NCBI RefSeq assembly: GCF_029626225.1
Contig: NZ_JARUBP010000001.1
Span: forward strand, 5,828,001-5,892,000
DNA length: 64,000 nucleotides
Direction of reading: 5' to 3'
Source: Asanoa sp. WMMD1127
Lineage (GTDB): Bacteria > Actinomycetota > Actinomycetes > Mycobacteriales > Micromonosporaceae
A program made the translations under genes and the position numbers. This document shows, in pieces, positions 13,219-22,686 of the stretch. The first letter of the stretch is position 1; the number at the start of each line of letters is the position of its first letter. Below the pieces are notes generated by a model that saw only the letters and a program-made list of their open reading frames with translations, ran no database searches and was not told the DNA's origin.

Positions 13219-14022
13219 ATGATCAACGCTCAAGATGCCGCCAAGCTGACCGGCCGGGACGTGTACGGCAGCAACGGCGAGAAGATCGGCACAGTCGGGC
13301 ACGTGTGGGGCGACGCCGCGGGCTCGCCGGCATGGGCCAGTTTGAAGACCGGCATGTTCGGTTCCAAGGAGTCGATGGTGCCGCTCGCGGACGCGGACAT
13401 GCGACGGGGCCGGCTCATGGTGCCGTTCGACCGGTCCGCGGTGAAGGACGCGCCACGGATCGACGGGTCGAGCACCGAACCGCTCGCGGCGGACGAGTTC
13501 GCCCGCCTCTACGACTACTACGGGATGTCGGGTGCGGGTGGGAGCGCGGGCATGGCCACCGGAAGCGCCTCGGCCGCGGGAGGCGCGTCGGCCGCCGGCT
13601 ACACGGCCGCCGACGTGGTCGAGGACCGGGCCATGGCCGACAACGTCATGACCCGATCGGAGGAGCGGCTCACGGTCGGCACCGAACGGGAGCGCATCGG
13701 CGTCGCGCATTTGCGCAAGTACGTGGTGACCGAGGAACAGCAGATCACCGTGCCGGTCTCCCACGAGGAGGTCCGCCTGGTGCGCGAGCCGATCACCGAG
13801 GAGAACTGGGCGGCCGCCACGTCCGGCGCGGACCTCACCGAGTCGGAGCTCGACATCGAGCTCTACGGCGAGCACGCGATCGTCAGCAAGGAGACGGTCC
13901 CGATCGAACGGATCCGCATGGTCAAGGAGACCGTGACGGACCAGGAGACCGTCCGTGGCGAGATCCGCAGGGAGCACATCGAGGCCGCCCTGCCCAACGA
14001 ACAGAAGATGGACCTCGACTGA
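13219..14022 (+). CDS. PRC-barrel and DUF2382 (YsnF/AvaK) domain stress protein
   Basis: A 267-residue cytoplasmic protein. Residues 1-110 form a PRC-barrel (AKLTGRDVYGSNGEKIGTVG, WASLKTGMFGSKESMVPL). An Ala/Gly-rich linker (about 112-135) leads to a DUF2382 domain (ERLTVGTERERIGVAHLRKY to IEAALPNEQ). This pair is common in actinobacteria and often linked to stress or membrane association, but the biochemical role is unknown. The ATG at 13219 has GAGAGAGGAG upstream. It is followed convergently by the gene ending at 14030. Confidence 0.85.
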   Translation: MINAQDAAKLTGRDVYGSNGEKIGTVGHVWGDAAGSPAWASLKTGMFGSKESMVPLADADMRRGRLMVPFDRSAVKDAPRIDGSSTEPLAADEFARLYDYYGMSGAGGSAGMATGSASAAGGASAAGYTAADVVEDRAMADNVMTRSEERLTVGTERERIGVAHLRKYVVTEEQQITVPVSHEEVRLVREPITEENWAAATSGADLTESELDIELYGEHAIVSKETVPIERIRMVKETVTDQETVRGEIRREHIEAALPNEQKMDLD

Positions 14023-14029
14023 AGCACCG

Positions 14030-14293
14030 CTACTCGGCCGGGCGGCGCAGCGAGTAGGTGACGCCGTAGAGGCGGTGCGGCTCGTTGGGGAAGTAGGTCG
14101 CGCTGCGGTCGTAGGCCTGCCAGCCCGCCGCGCCCGCCCGGTTGAGGTGGCGCATGTCGTTGAAGCGCTCGTCGGTGCCCCACCGCTGCGCGCCGCCGGC
14201 GTGGTGGAAGGTGGCGTTCCAGTCCATGAACTGGTCCTCACCGTAGGTGCCGGCGGCGCGGTACTCGAGCCGGGCGTACTCCCATTTCGTCAC
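14030..14293 (-). CDS. DUF4177-like small protein
   Basis: 87 residues: TKWEYARLEYRAAGTYGEDQ, WGTDERFNDMRHLNRAGAAG, WQAYDRSATYFPNEPHRLYG. The opening K-W-E-Y and the L-N-R-A-G-A-A-G-W-Q block follow the pattern of DUF4177-type proteins (KWEYK and LNxxGxxGWE). The GTG at 14293 overlaps the transporter stop (ATGTGA), so translation is probably coupled to the EamA gene. Function unknown. Confidence 0.6.
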   Translation of the reverse strand: MTKWEYARLEYRAAGTYGEDQFMDWNATFHHAGGAQRWGTDERFNDMRHLNRAGAAGWQAYDRSATYFPNEPHRLYGVTYSLRRPAE

Positions 14294-15195
14294 ATCGAGG
14301 ATTGTGCCGGGCTGCGGGTCTCGCGGGCCAGAGCGGGCGCCGCCGGGGCGGTCGGGCGGGTGGACAGCCAGCAACCGGCGACGATGAGCGCGAAGCCGAG
14401 CACCGTGCTCAGCCCTATGGGCTCGTCCAGGATGGCCACGCCGAGCAGGACGGCGACCACCGGGTTGGCGTAGGTGACCAGGCCCGCGCGGCCGGGGCCG
14501 GCCTCGCCGATCAGCCGGTAGAAGGCCAGCAGCGCGACCGCGGTGCAGAGCAGGCCCAGCGCGAGCAGTGCCGTCCACGAGCCGGCGCTGACCGGCGCGG
14601 TCGGCAGCGTGAACGCCGCGAACGGCGCGAGCACCACCGTGCTGACCGTGGTGGTGCCGGCCACCAGCGCGGTCGGGGGCAGGTCGGCGGCTTTGCGCTG
14701 CACGTACACCGTGGCGACCGCGTACATCAGGGTGGCCAGCAGGATCATGCCCGCGCCCAGCAGGCCCCAGCGGTCGCCGGAGACGTCGAGGCCGACCAGC
14801 ACACCGACGCCGACCAGGCCGAGCGCCAGGCCGGCGACCCGCACCCGGGTGAGCGGCTCGGCCCGGATCATCAGCAGCGCGATCAGCACCGGCTCGATGG
14901 CGATCAGCAGGCCGGTCAGCGACGAGCTGATGTGCACCTCGCCGTAGGTGATCAGCAGGAACGGGCCGACGATGTGGACGATCCCGAGGAACACCACCGG
15001 CGGCCAGTGGCGGCGCAGCGCGCCCAGCGTGCCCTGCAGGGCGGCGACCGGCACCAGGACCGCGGCGGCCACCGCCACCCGGCCGGCGACCACCATCATG
15101 GGCGAGAGCTCCTCGATGGCGATCTTGATCAGCAGGTACGGGATGCCCCACAGCACGGCGACGATGGCGAAGAGGATCCAGGCTCGACGATTCAC
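14290..15195 (-). CDS. EamA-family (drug/metabolite) transporter
   Basis: A 301-residue inner-membrane protein with about ten transmembrane helices in two EamA repeats. The first repeat begins AWILFAIVAVLWGIPYLLIK and ends near IEPVLIALLMIRAEPL; the second ends ANPVVAVLLGVAILDEPIGL. Such proteins export amino acids, nucleosides or other small metabolites. It is transcribed divergently from a LysR regulator with a palindrome between them, which points to LysR-controlled export of an unknown compound. Confidence 0.92.
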   Translation of the reverse strand: MNRRAWILFAIVAVLWGIPYLLIKIAIEELSPMMVVAGRVAVAAAVLVPVAALQGTLGALRRHWPPVVFLGIVHIVGPFLLITYGEVHISSSLTGLLIAIEPVLIALLMIRAEPLTRVRVAGLALGLVGVGVLVGLDVSGDRWGLLGAGMILLATLMYAVATVYVQRKAADLPPTALVAGTTTVSTVVLAPFAAFTLPTAPVSAGSWTALLALGLLCTAVALLAFYRLIGEAGPGRAGLVTYANPVVAVLLGVAILDEPIGLSTVLGFALIVAGCWLSTRPTAPAAPALARETRSPAQSSM

Positions 15196-15213
15196 AGCAT
15201 GAGCTTCGCGCCG

Positions 15214-15230
15214 TACCGTATGAAGCGGTA
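15214..15230. promoter_or_regulatory. LysR-type operator, TACCG-N7-CGGTA
   Basis: A 17-bp palindrome between the divergent EamA and LysR starts, of the T-N11-A class recognised by LysR-type regulators. It lies 19 bases upstream of the EamA ATG and 36 bases upstream of the LysR ATG. Confidence 0.65.
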
Positions 15231-15265
15231 GTGATGATTTGGGTTGCTCGTGTTAAGGAAAACTG

Positions 15266-16183
15266 ATGATCGATGTGCAGCGCCTGCGCGTGTTCCGTGA
15301 GGTCGCCCGGCACGGCAGCTTCAACCGGGCCGCCGCGGCGCTGCGGTTGACGCCGTCGGCCGTCTCCCAGCAGATCAGCGCGCTGGAGCGGTCGCTGGGC
15401 ACCAGCGTCGTCTGCCGCAGCACCCGGGGTGTCGAGATCACCGAGGCGGGGCGCGTGCTCGTCGACACGGCCGACACGATCGCCGCCGAGCTCGACTGCG
15501 CCGCGCGCGAGATCGCCCGGCTCTCGACCGTCGGCCCGCGGTTGACCGTGGCGACCTTCGCCAGCGGCGGCCAGCGGCTGCTGCCCGGGGCCCTCATCCG
15601 GTTCCGGGCGACGCATCCCGAGGTGTCGCTGACCGTGCTGGAGAGCGAACCCGACGAGAGCCTCCTGCAGGTGCGCTCGGGCGCCGCCGACCTCGCGCTC
15701 ACCTATCACTTCGAGGGCCCGCCACCGGTACGACCGGACGACCGCTCCGGCCTGACCTGGATCCCGCTGCTCGAGGATCCGATGTGGATAGTCCTGCCGG
15801 CCGGTCACCGGCTGGCCGGCCGCGAGTCGCTGACCATGACCGACCTGGCCGGCGAGCGGTGGGTGCAGGGCTGCCTGTCCGCGACCGACATGCTCGACCA
15901 CTACGCGGCGCTGGCCGGCTTCGAGGTCGACGTGGCCTGCCGCGGCACCGACTACGTGTTCGCCCAGTCGCTCGTCCGGGTCGGCGTCGGGATCAGCCTC
16001 GTGCCGCACACCGCGCTGACCGCCGACGCCGACGGGCTCGCGATGGTGCCGCTGGAGGCGCCGCGGCCGGCCCGGCACATCGGCGTGGCCGTCGCCCGCC
16101 GCCGGTCGCAGGACCCGCCGACCCGCGCGCTCGTCGACGCCCTGTCCCAAGAAGTAGGAGTGCCCTCCCGCATCTCAGGATGA
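15266..16183 (+). CDS. LysR-family transcriptional regulator
   Basis: 305 residues. The N-terminal winged HTH (RLRVFREVARHGSFNRAAAA, VSQQISALERSLGTSVVCRS) is followed by a substrate-binding domain from about residue 90 (LTVATFASGGQRLLPGALIR) to the end. It is read divergently from the EamA transporter and probably controls it through the TACCG-N7-CGGTA site. The effector is unknown. Confidence 0.93.
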   Translation: MIDVQRLRVFREVARHGSFNRAAAALRLTPSAVSQQISALERSLGTSVVCRSTRGVEITEAGRVLVDTADTIAAELDCAAREIARLSTVGPRLTVATFASGGQRLLPGALIRFRATHPEVSLTVLESEPDESLLQVRSGAADLALTYHFEGPPPVRPDDRSGLTWIPLLEDPMWIVLPAGHRLAGRESLTMTDLAGERWVQGCLSATDMLDHYAALAGFEVDVACRGTDYVFAQSLVRVGVGISLVPHTALTADADGLAMVPLEAPRPARHIGVAVARRRSQDPPTRALVDALSQEVGVPSRISG

Positions 16184-16202
16184 CCGGCGTACGGTCGGCG
16201 GC

Positions 16203-16997
16203 ATGGCCGTCTACACCCACGGGCACCACGAGTCGGTGCTGCGCTCCCACCGCTGGCGCACCGCCGCGAACTCCGCCGCCTACCTGCTGCCGCACCTGAC
16301 ACCCGGCGCGCGCCTGCTCGACGTCGGCTGCGGACCCGGCACGATCACCGCCGACCTGGCGGAGCGGGTCGCCGCGGTCACCGCCGTGGAGACCGCCCCC
16401 GCCGCGCTCGACGCCGCCCGCGCGGTGGCGGCCGACCGCGGCCTGGCCGTCGACTTCGCCGTCGAGGACGTGCACGCGCTCAGCTTCGCCGACGACACGT
16501 TCGACGTCGTGCACGCGCACCAGGTGCTCCAGCACGTGGCGGATCCGGTCGCGGCGCTGCGGGAGATGGCCCGGGTGTGCCGGCCGGGCGGCGTCGTCGC
16601 CGCCCGGGACAGCGACTACGCGGCCTTCGCCTGGTGGCCCGAGGTGCCCGCGCTCGCCGAGTGGCGCGACCTCTATCGCAGGGTCGCCCGGGCCAACGGC
16701 GGCGAGCCCGACGCCGGCCGCCGGCTGCTCTCCTGGGCCCGGGCCGCCGGCCTGGACGCCACGGCCACGGCGTCGGCCTGGTGCTTCGCCACGCCGGCGG
16801 ACCGCGCCTGGTGGGGCGGCATGTGGGCCGACCGCGTGGTCGGCTCGGCGCTGGGGGAGCGGGCGGTCGCGCTCGGCCTGGCGGACCTGTCCGACCTGCG
16901 CCGGCTGGCCGACGGCTGGCGCGAGTGGGCCGCAGCGGACGACGGCTGGTTCCTCGTGCCGCACGGCGAGATTCTGGTCAGGTCCGTCGCCACCTAG
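16203..16997 (+). CDS. class I SAM-dependent methyltransferase
   Basis: 264 residues. Motif I RLLDVGCGPGTITADLAE (residues about 37-54) binds S-adenosylmethionine. VETAP closes strand 2, and VEDVHALSFADDTFDVVHAH with HQVLQHVADPVAALREMARV is the UbiE/Methyltransf_11 pattern. The C-terminal half (YAAFAWWPEVPALAEWRDLY onward) resembles actinobacterial small-molecule methyltransferases. Substrate unknown. It starts 19 bases after the LysR stop and may share its transcript. Confidence 0.88.
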   Translation: MAVYTHGHHESVLRSHRWRTAANSAAYLLPHLTPGARLLDVGCGPGTITADLAERVAAVTAVETAPAALDAARAVAADRGLAVDFAVEDVHALSFADDTFDVVHAHQVLQHVADPVAALREMARVCRPGGVVAARDSDYAAFAWWPEVPALAEWRDLYRRVARANGGEPDAGRRLLSWARAAGLDATATASAWCFATPADRAWWGGMWADRVVGSALGERAVALGLADLSDLRRLADGWREWAAADDGWFLVPHGEILVRSVAT

Positions 16998-17049
16998 CGC
17001 GCGGGTTCACCCGATCAGAATCGGTCCGCTACGGACAGTGATTCGTGTT

Positions 17050-17066
17050 TTGTGGAGTCTCCACAA
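17050..17066. promoter_or_regulatory. palindrome TTGTGGA-N3-TCCACAA upstream of the acyl-CoA carboxylase
   Basis: A perfect 7-3-7 inverted repeat, 134 bases before the GTG of the carboxylase gene and 53 bases after the methyltransferase stop. Its position fits an operator or promoter element for the carboxylase; no regulator is encoded next to it. Confidence 0.5.
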
Positions 17067-17200
17067 CGTGTCGGCCACGCCGTGCGCGGGTGGTGCGTTG
17101 GTGTACCGGAGGGTAATCGGGCAAGGTGTGGGCTGGTGCAGGCGACAGCCCGAGATCCGGACGCCGCCTCCCGCAGATGCGCCAGTAGGAGGCTCAACCG

Positions 17201-20200
17201 GTGTTCAGTCGTGTCGCCATCGTCAACCGTGGAGAGGCCGCGATGCGGCTCATCCACGCCGTCCGGGACCTGTCGGCGGAAACCGGTACGCGGATCGAGA
17301 CGGTCGCGCTCTACACCGACGCCGACCGCACCGCCACGTTCGTGCGCGCGGCCGACATCGCGTACCCGCTGGGTCCCGCCTCGGCCCGGCCCTACCTCGA
17401 CCACGCCGTGCTGGAGCGCGCCCTGGTCGAGACCCGCGCCGACGCCGCCTGGGTCGGCTGGGGATTCGTCGCCGAGGACCCGGCGTTCGCGGAGCTCTGC
17501 GAGAAGCTGGGTGTGACGTTCGTCGGCCCGAGCGCCGAGGCGATGCGCAAGCTCGGCGACAAGATCGGCGCGAAGCTGATCGCCGAGGAGGTCGGTGTCC
17601 CGGTCGCGCCGTGGAGCCGCGGCGAGGTGGCCACCCTCGACGACGCGTTGGCGGCGGGCGAGCGGATCGGCTACCCGCTGATGCTCAAGGCCACGGCCGG
17701 TGGCGGCGGCCGCGGCATCCGGATGGTCGCGTCGGGTGCGGACCTGGCGGAGGCCTACGAGCGGACCAGCCAGGAGGCCCTGCGCGCCTTCGGCTCCGGC
17801 GTCGTCTTCCTGGAGCGCCTGGTCACCGGCGCCCGGCACGTCGAGGTGCAGGTCATCGCCGACGGCCAGGGCACGGCGTGGGCGCTCGGCGTCCGCGACT
17901 GCTCGGTGCAGCGCCGCAACCAGAAGATCATCGAGGAGTCGGCGTCGCCGGTGCTCGGGCCCGAGCAGACCGCCGAGCTCAAGGCGTCGGCCGAGCGGCT
18001 CGCGGTCGCGGTCGGCTACCGGGGCGCCTGCACGGTCGAGTTCCTCTACCACCCCGGCGAGAAGCTGTTCGCGTTCCTCGAGGTCAACACCCGCCTCCAG
18101 GTCGAGCACCCGATCACCGAGATCACGACCGGCACCGACCTGGTCCGGCTCCAGCTGCACGTGGCCGCCGGCGGTCGCCTGACCGGCCCGCAACCGCCCG
18201 AGTCGGGGCACGCCATCGAGGCCCGGCTCAACGCCGAGGACCCCGACCGCGACTTCGCGCCCGCGCCCGGCCGGATCGCCCGGCTGGTGCTGCCCGCCGG
18301 CCCGGGCATCCGGGTCGACACCGGCGTCAGCGAGGGCGACACGATCCCGGCCGACTTCGACTCCATGATCGCCAAGATCATCGCGTACGGGCACGACCGC
18401 GAGCAGGCGCTCGGCCGCCTCCGCCGGGCGATGGCCGAGACCACCGTGATCATCGAGGGCGGCGCCACCAACAAGAGCTTCGTGCTCGACCTGCTCGACC
18501 AGCCCGAGGTGGTCGACGCGACCGCCGACACCGGCTGGATCGACCGCGTACGCGCGCAGGGCCGCCTGGTCAGCCACCGGCACTCCGCGGTCGCGCTGGC
18601 CGTCGCCGCGATCGAGGCCTACGAGGACGAGGAGGAGATCAGCCTCCGCCGGCTGCTCGCCACCGCCCACGGCGGCCGTCCGCAGGTGCAGCACGACCCC
18701 GGCCGCCCGCTCGACCTCAAGCTCCGCGGCGCCGGCTACCGGGTCAGCGTCGCCCGGGTCGCGCAGCGGCGGTTCCGGGTCGGGATCGGCGACGCGTGGG
18801 CCGACGTCGAGCTCGACCGGTTCGACGCGCACAGCGGCCAGATCGTGGTCAACGGCAACCGCTTCCGGATCGTCTCGGCCACCCACGGGCCCGTGCACCT
18901 CGTCGAGGTCGACGGCGTCACCCACCGGGTCAGCCGGGACGAGGGCGGTGTCGTCCGCTCACCGGCCCCCGCGCTGGTGGTGGCCAAGCCGCTCGCGGTC
19001 GGCGACGAGGTCGAGGCCGGCGCCCCGATCCTCGTGCTCGAGAGCATGAAGATGGAGACGGTGCTGCGCGCGCCGTTCCGCGCCCGGGTCCGCGAGTGCC
19101 CGGTGGCGGTCGGCAGCCAGGTGGAGACCGGCGCCCCGCTGATGCGGCTCGAGCCGCTGGGCGGCGAGGAGGCCGTCGAGGCCGCCACTGCCGCCACGGA
19201 GATCGAGCTTCCCGCTCCGCCGGCCGACGGCTCGGCGGCCGAGCGGGTCGCCCGGGGCCTCGCCGACCTGCGCGGCCTGCTGCTCGGCTTCGACGGTGAC
19301 GCCCGCGACCACAAGCGGGTGCTGTCGGCCTACCTGGCGGCCCGTGCCGAGCGCAACGTGCCGCCGATCGAGGGCGAGCTGGGCCTGCTCACCGTGTTCG
19401 CCGACCTGTCGGAGCTGAGCCGCAACCAACCGGCCGGCGAGATCGACGCCGAACCCGAGGGCCCGGTGCACAGCCCGCGCGAGTTCTTCCACAGCTACCT
19501 GCAGAGCCTCGACGTCGACCGGGCCGGTGTCACCGAGAGCTTCAAGGCCAAGCTGACCACGGTCCTGGCCCACTACGGCGTCGACGGGCTCGACCCGACG
19601 CCGGAGCTCGAGGCCGCGGTCTTCCGGATCTTCCTGGCCCAGCAGCAGATGAGCACCTCGGTCGCGATCGTCTCGGAGCTGCTGCGCCAGTGGCTGGCCG
19701 GCGCCCCGCCGGCCGAGGCGCTCGGCGAGCGCGCCGGCCTGGCGCTCGAGCACCTGGTCGCGGCCACGCAGGTGCGCTTCCCGGCGGTCTCCGACCTGGC
19801 CCGCGGCATCGTGTTCCGCTGGTTCGCGCAGCCGCTGCTGCGCCGCAACCGGGCCAAGGTCTACGCCGCCGTCCGCGCCGACCTGCGTCACCTCGACCAG
19901 CACCCGGACGCACCCGATCGGGCCGAGCGGATCCAGGCCATGGTGGCCAGCAACGAGCCGCTGGTCCGGCTGATCGGCCAGCGGGCCGGCCGGGCCGGCC
20001 GCGACCACGCGCCGCTGCTGGAGGTGCTGACCCGGCGCTACTACGGCAACCGGGCGCTGTCGGCGGTCACCGTGCGCGAGTCGGCCGGCTGTCGGTTCGT
20101 CACCGCCGAGCACACCGGCGCCCGGGGCGCGACCCGGGTCGTCACGACGGCCGTCGACATCGCGGCGCTGCCCGACGCGTTGGGCGCGGTCGCCGGGTTC

Positions 20201-22648
20201 GCCACCGACGCGTCACCGCGGGGACTGGTCGCCGACCTCTACGTGACCTGGGAGGACCAGCCCGACGCCGACGCGGTCGCGGTGCGGCTCCAGGAGCTGA
20301 TCGACGCGTGTCCGCTGCCCGAGGGCGTACGCCGGATCACCACGACGATCGCCGGCACGAGCGGCGCCGTCGTGCACCACCACTTCACGTTCCGGCCCGA
20401 AGGCGCGTCCTTTGTGGAGGACCGGCTGATCCGGGGCCTGCACCCGCAGATCGCCCAGCGGCTGCAGCTCCAGCGGCTCCGCGAGTTCGACCTGACCCGC
20501 CTGCCGTCGGCCGACGAGGAGATCTATCTCTTCAAGGCCGCGGCGCGGAGCAACCCGGCCGACGAGCGCCTGATCGCCATGGGCCAGGTCCGCGACCTGA
20601 CGCCGCTGCGCGAGGCCGACGGACGGCTGGTCGCGCTGCCCGCGCTGGAGGACGCGATCACCGCGGGCCTCGACGCGATCCGCAACATCCAGGCCCAGCG
20701 GCCGCAGAACCGGCGCTACGACACCAACCGCATCATGATGTACGTCTGGCCGTCGACCGAGCTGACCCGCGAGGAGCTGGAGGCGCTGGTCCAGCGCATC
20801 CTGCCGACCACGGCCGGCGCGGGGCTCGAAGAGGTGCAGTTCATCGCGCGGCAGCGCAACGCGGCGGGCGAGCTGGCCGAGGCGGCCGTCCGGATCACGC
20901 TCGACCCGGGGCACGGCGCGACCCTGCACGTCGACAAGCCGTCGACGGAGCCGCTGCGCCCGATCGACGACTACCGGCAGAAGGTGCTGCGGGCGGCCCG
21001 GCGGGGCAACGTCTACCCGTACGAGCTGACCGCCATGCTCGGCGACTTCGTCGAGCACGACCTCGTCGACGGCGCGCTCGTGCCGGTCGACCGGCCCAAG
21101 GGGCGCAACGCGGCGGCGATCGTCGCCGGTGTGGTGACCACCCCGACCGAGCGGCACCCGGAGGGCATCACCCGGGTCGTGCTGCTCGGCGACCCGACCA
21201 AGGCGCTGGGCGCGCTGTCGGAACCGGAGTGCGCGCGGGTGATCGCGGCCCTCGACCTCGCCGAGCGCATGCGGGTTCCGCTGGAGTGGTTCGCGCTGTC
21301 GGCCGGCGCCCGGATCTCGATGAGCTCCGGCACCGAGAACATGGACTGGGTCGCGGCGGCGCTCAAGCGGATCGTCACGTTCACCCAGGCCGGCGGTGAG
21401 ATCAACATCGTCGTCGCGGGAATCAACGTCGGCGCCCAGCCGTATTGGAACGCCGAGGCGACGATGCTCATGCACACCAAGGGCATCCTGGTGATGACGC
21501 CGGACTCCGCGATGGTGCTCACCGGCAAGCAGGCGCTGGACTTCTCCGGCGGCGTGTCGGCCGAGGACAACTACGGCATCGGCGGCTACGACCGGGTGAT
21601 GGGGCCCAACGGCCAGGCGCAATATTGGGCGCCCAACCTGGCGGCCGCGCGCGACGTGCTGATGGCGCACTACGACCACACCTACGTGGTGCCGGGGGAG
21701 CGCACGCCGCGCCGGGCGCGCACCAACGACCCCGTCGACCGCGACGTGTCGGACTTCCCGCACGTCTTCGCCGGCAGCGACTTCACCACGGTCGGCGAGA
21801 TCTTCTCGGCCGCGCACAACCCGGACCGCAAGCGGGCCTTCGACATCCGCACGGTGATGCGGGCGCTGGCCGACCAGGACCACGCGGTGCTGGAACGGTG
21901 GGCCGGGATGGCCGACGCGGAGACCTCGGCGGTGCAGGACGTGCACATCGGCGGCTATCCGGTGTGCCTGATCGGCATCGAGTCCCGCTCCGTGCCGCGG
22001 CGCGGCTTCCCGCCCACCGACGGCCCCGACGCCTACACGGCGGGCACGCTGTTCCCCTGGTCGTCCAAGAAGACCGCCCGGGCGATCAACGCCGCGTCCG
22101 GCAACCGGCCGCTGGTCGTGCTGGCCAACCTGAGCGGCTTCGACGGCTCGCCGGAGTCGATGCGCAAGCTCCAGCTGGAATACGGAGCGGAGATCGGCCG
22201 GGCGATCGTCAACTTCGAGGGCCCGATCGTGTTCTGCGTGATCTCGCGCTACCACGGCGGCGCGTTCGTGGTCTTCTCGAAGGCGCTCAACCCCAACATG
22301 ACGGTGCTGGCGTTGGAGGGCTCGTTCGCCTCCGTGCTCGGCGGCGCGCCGGCCGCGGCGGTGGTCTTCTCCGGCGAGGTCAACAACCGCACCGCCACCG
22401 ACCGGCGGGTCACCGACCTGCAGGCGGCGGTGTCGGCGGCCAGCGGCGCCGAGCGGGCCGCGCTCAACGCGCAGCTCGCCGAGGTGCAGGCGGCGGTCCG
22501 GGCCGAGAAGCTGGGCGAGGTGGCGGCGGAGTTCGACCGGGTACACAGCATCCAGCGCGCGGTCGAGGTCGGCTCGGTCGACGCCATCATCAGCGCGGCC
22601 GAGCTGCGCCCGCGGATCATCGAGGCGATCGAGCGCGGGCTGGCCTGA
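17201..22648 (+). CDS. single-chain biotin-dependent acyl-CoA carboxylase (BC-BCCP-CT), 1815 residues
   Basis: A giant cytoplasmic enzyme expected to carboxylate acetyl-, propionyl- or a longer acyl-CoA, making malonyl-type units for lipid or polyketide synthesis. Biotin carboxylase is at about 1-450: IVNRGEAAMRLIHAVRDLSA, the ATP-grasp loop KATAGGGGRGIRMV near 165, and EVNTRLQVEHPITE near 295. The biotinyl domain has ESMKMET with the biotinylated lysine at about 617. A central region (about 690-1290) of the eukaryotic ACC type follows. The carboxyltransferase domain runs from about 1305 to 1815, including SSGTENMDWVAA, FSGGVSAEDNYGIGGYDRV, NLSGFDGSPESMRKL and LEGSFASVLGGAPAAAVVF. The domain order matches eukaryotic multidomain carboxylases, whereas most actinobacterial carboxylases are separate subunits. 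The GTG at 17201 has AGGAGG upstream. Substrate cannot be fixed by eye. Confidence 0.92.
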   Translation: MFSRVAIVNRGEAAMRLIHAVRDLSAETGTRIETVALYTDADRTATFVRAADIAYPLGPASARPYLDHAVLERALVETRADAAWVGWGFVAEDPAFAELCEKLGVTFVGPSAEAMRKLGDKIGAKLIAEEVGVPVAPWSRGEVATLDDALAAGERIGYPLMLKATAGGGGRGIRMVASGADLAEAYERTSQEALRAFGSGVVFLERLVTGARHVEVQVIADGQGTAWALGVRDCSVQRRNQKIIEESASPVLGPEQTAELKASAERLAVAVGYRGACTVEFLYHPGEKLFAFLEVNTRLQVEHPITEITTGTDLVRLQLHVAAGGRLTGPQPPESGHAIEARLNAEDPDRDFAPAPGRIARLVLPAGPGIRVDTGVSEGDTIPADFDSMIAKIIAYGHDREQALGRLRRAMAETTVIIEGGATNKSFVLDLLDQPEVVDATADTGWIDRVRAQGRLVSHRHSAVALAVAAIEAYEDEEEISLRRLLATAHGGRPQVQHDPGRPLDLKLRGAGYRVSVARVAQRRFRVGIGDAWADVELDRFDAHSGQIVVNGNRFRIVSATHGPVHLVEVDGVTHRVSRDEGGVVRSPAPALVVAKPLAVGDEVEAGAPILVLESMKMETVLRAPFRARVRECPVAVGSQVETGAPLMRLEPLGGEEAVEAATAATEIELPAPPADGSAAERVARGLADLRGLLLGFDGDARDHKRVLSAYLAARAERNVPPIEGELGLLTVFADLSELSRNQPAGEIDAEPEGPVHSPREFFHSYLQSLDVDRAGVTESFKAKLTTVLAHYGVDGLDPTPELEAAVFRIFLAQQQMSTSVAIVSELLRQWLAGAPPAEALGERAGLALEHLVAATQVRFPAVSDLARGIVFRWFAQPLLRRNRAKVYAAVRADLRHLDQHPDAPDRAERIQAMVASNEPLVRLIGQRAGRAGRDHAPLLEVLTRRYYGNRALSAVTVRESAGCRFVTAEHTGARGATRVVTTAVDIAALPDALGAVAGFATDASPRGLVADLYVTWEDQPDADAVAVRLQELIDACPLPEGVRRITTTIAGTSGAVVHHHFTFRPEGASFVEDRLIRGLHPQIAQRLQLQRLREFDLTRLPSADEEIYLFKAAARSNPADERLIAMGQVRDLTPLREADGRLVALPALEDAITAGLDAIRNIQAQRPQNRRYDTNRIMMYVWPSTELTREELEALVQRILPTTAGAGLEEVQFIARQRNAAGELAEAAVRITLDPGHGATLHVDKPSTEPLRPIDDYRQKVLRAARRGNVYPYELTAMLGDFVEHDLVDGALVPVDRPKGRNAAAIVAGVVTTPTERHPEGITRVVLLGDPTKALGALSEPECARVIAALDLAERMRVPLEWFALSAGARISMSSGTENMDWVAAALKRIVTFTQAGGEINIVVAGINVGAQPYWNAEATMLMHTKGILVMTPDSAMVLTGKQALDFSGGVSAEDNYGIGGYDRVMGPNGQAQYWAPNLAAARDVLMAHYDHTYVVPGERTPRRARTNDPVDRDVSDFPHVFAGSDFTTVGEIFSAAHNPDRKRAFDIRTVMRALADQDHAVLERWAGMADAETSAVQDVHIGGYPVCLIGIESRSVPRRGFPPTDGPDAYTAGTLFPWSSKKTARAINAASGNRPLVVLANLSGFDGSPESMRKLQLEYGAEIGRAIVNFEGPIVFCVISRYHGGAFVVFSKALNPNMTVLALEGSFASVLGGAPAAAVVFSGEVNNRTATDRRVTDLQAAVSAASGAERAALNAQLAEVQAAVRAEKLGEVAAEFDRVHSIQRAVEVGSVDAIISAAELRPRIIEAIERGLA

Positions 22649-22656
22649 GCCGCGCT

Positions 22657-22680
22657 GGGCCGGGCCGGGGGGCCCGGCCC
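22657..22680. terminator. convergent terminator hairpin
   Basis: A 10-bp stem (GGGCCGGGCC and its inverted copy) with a GGGG loop between the carboxylase stop and the stop of the opposing metallo-beta-lactamase-fold gene. It can serve both strands. Confidence 0.75.
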
Positions 22681-22686
22681 GGCCGC

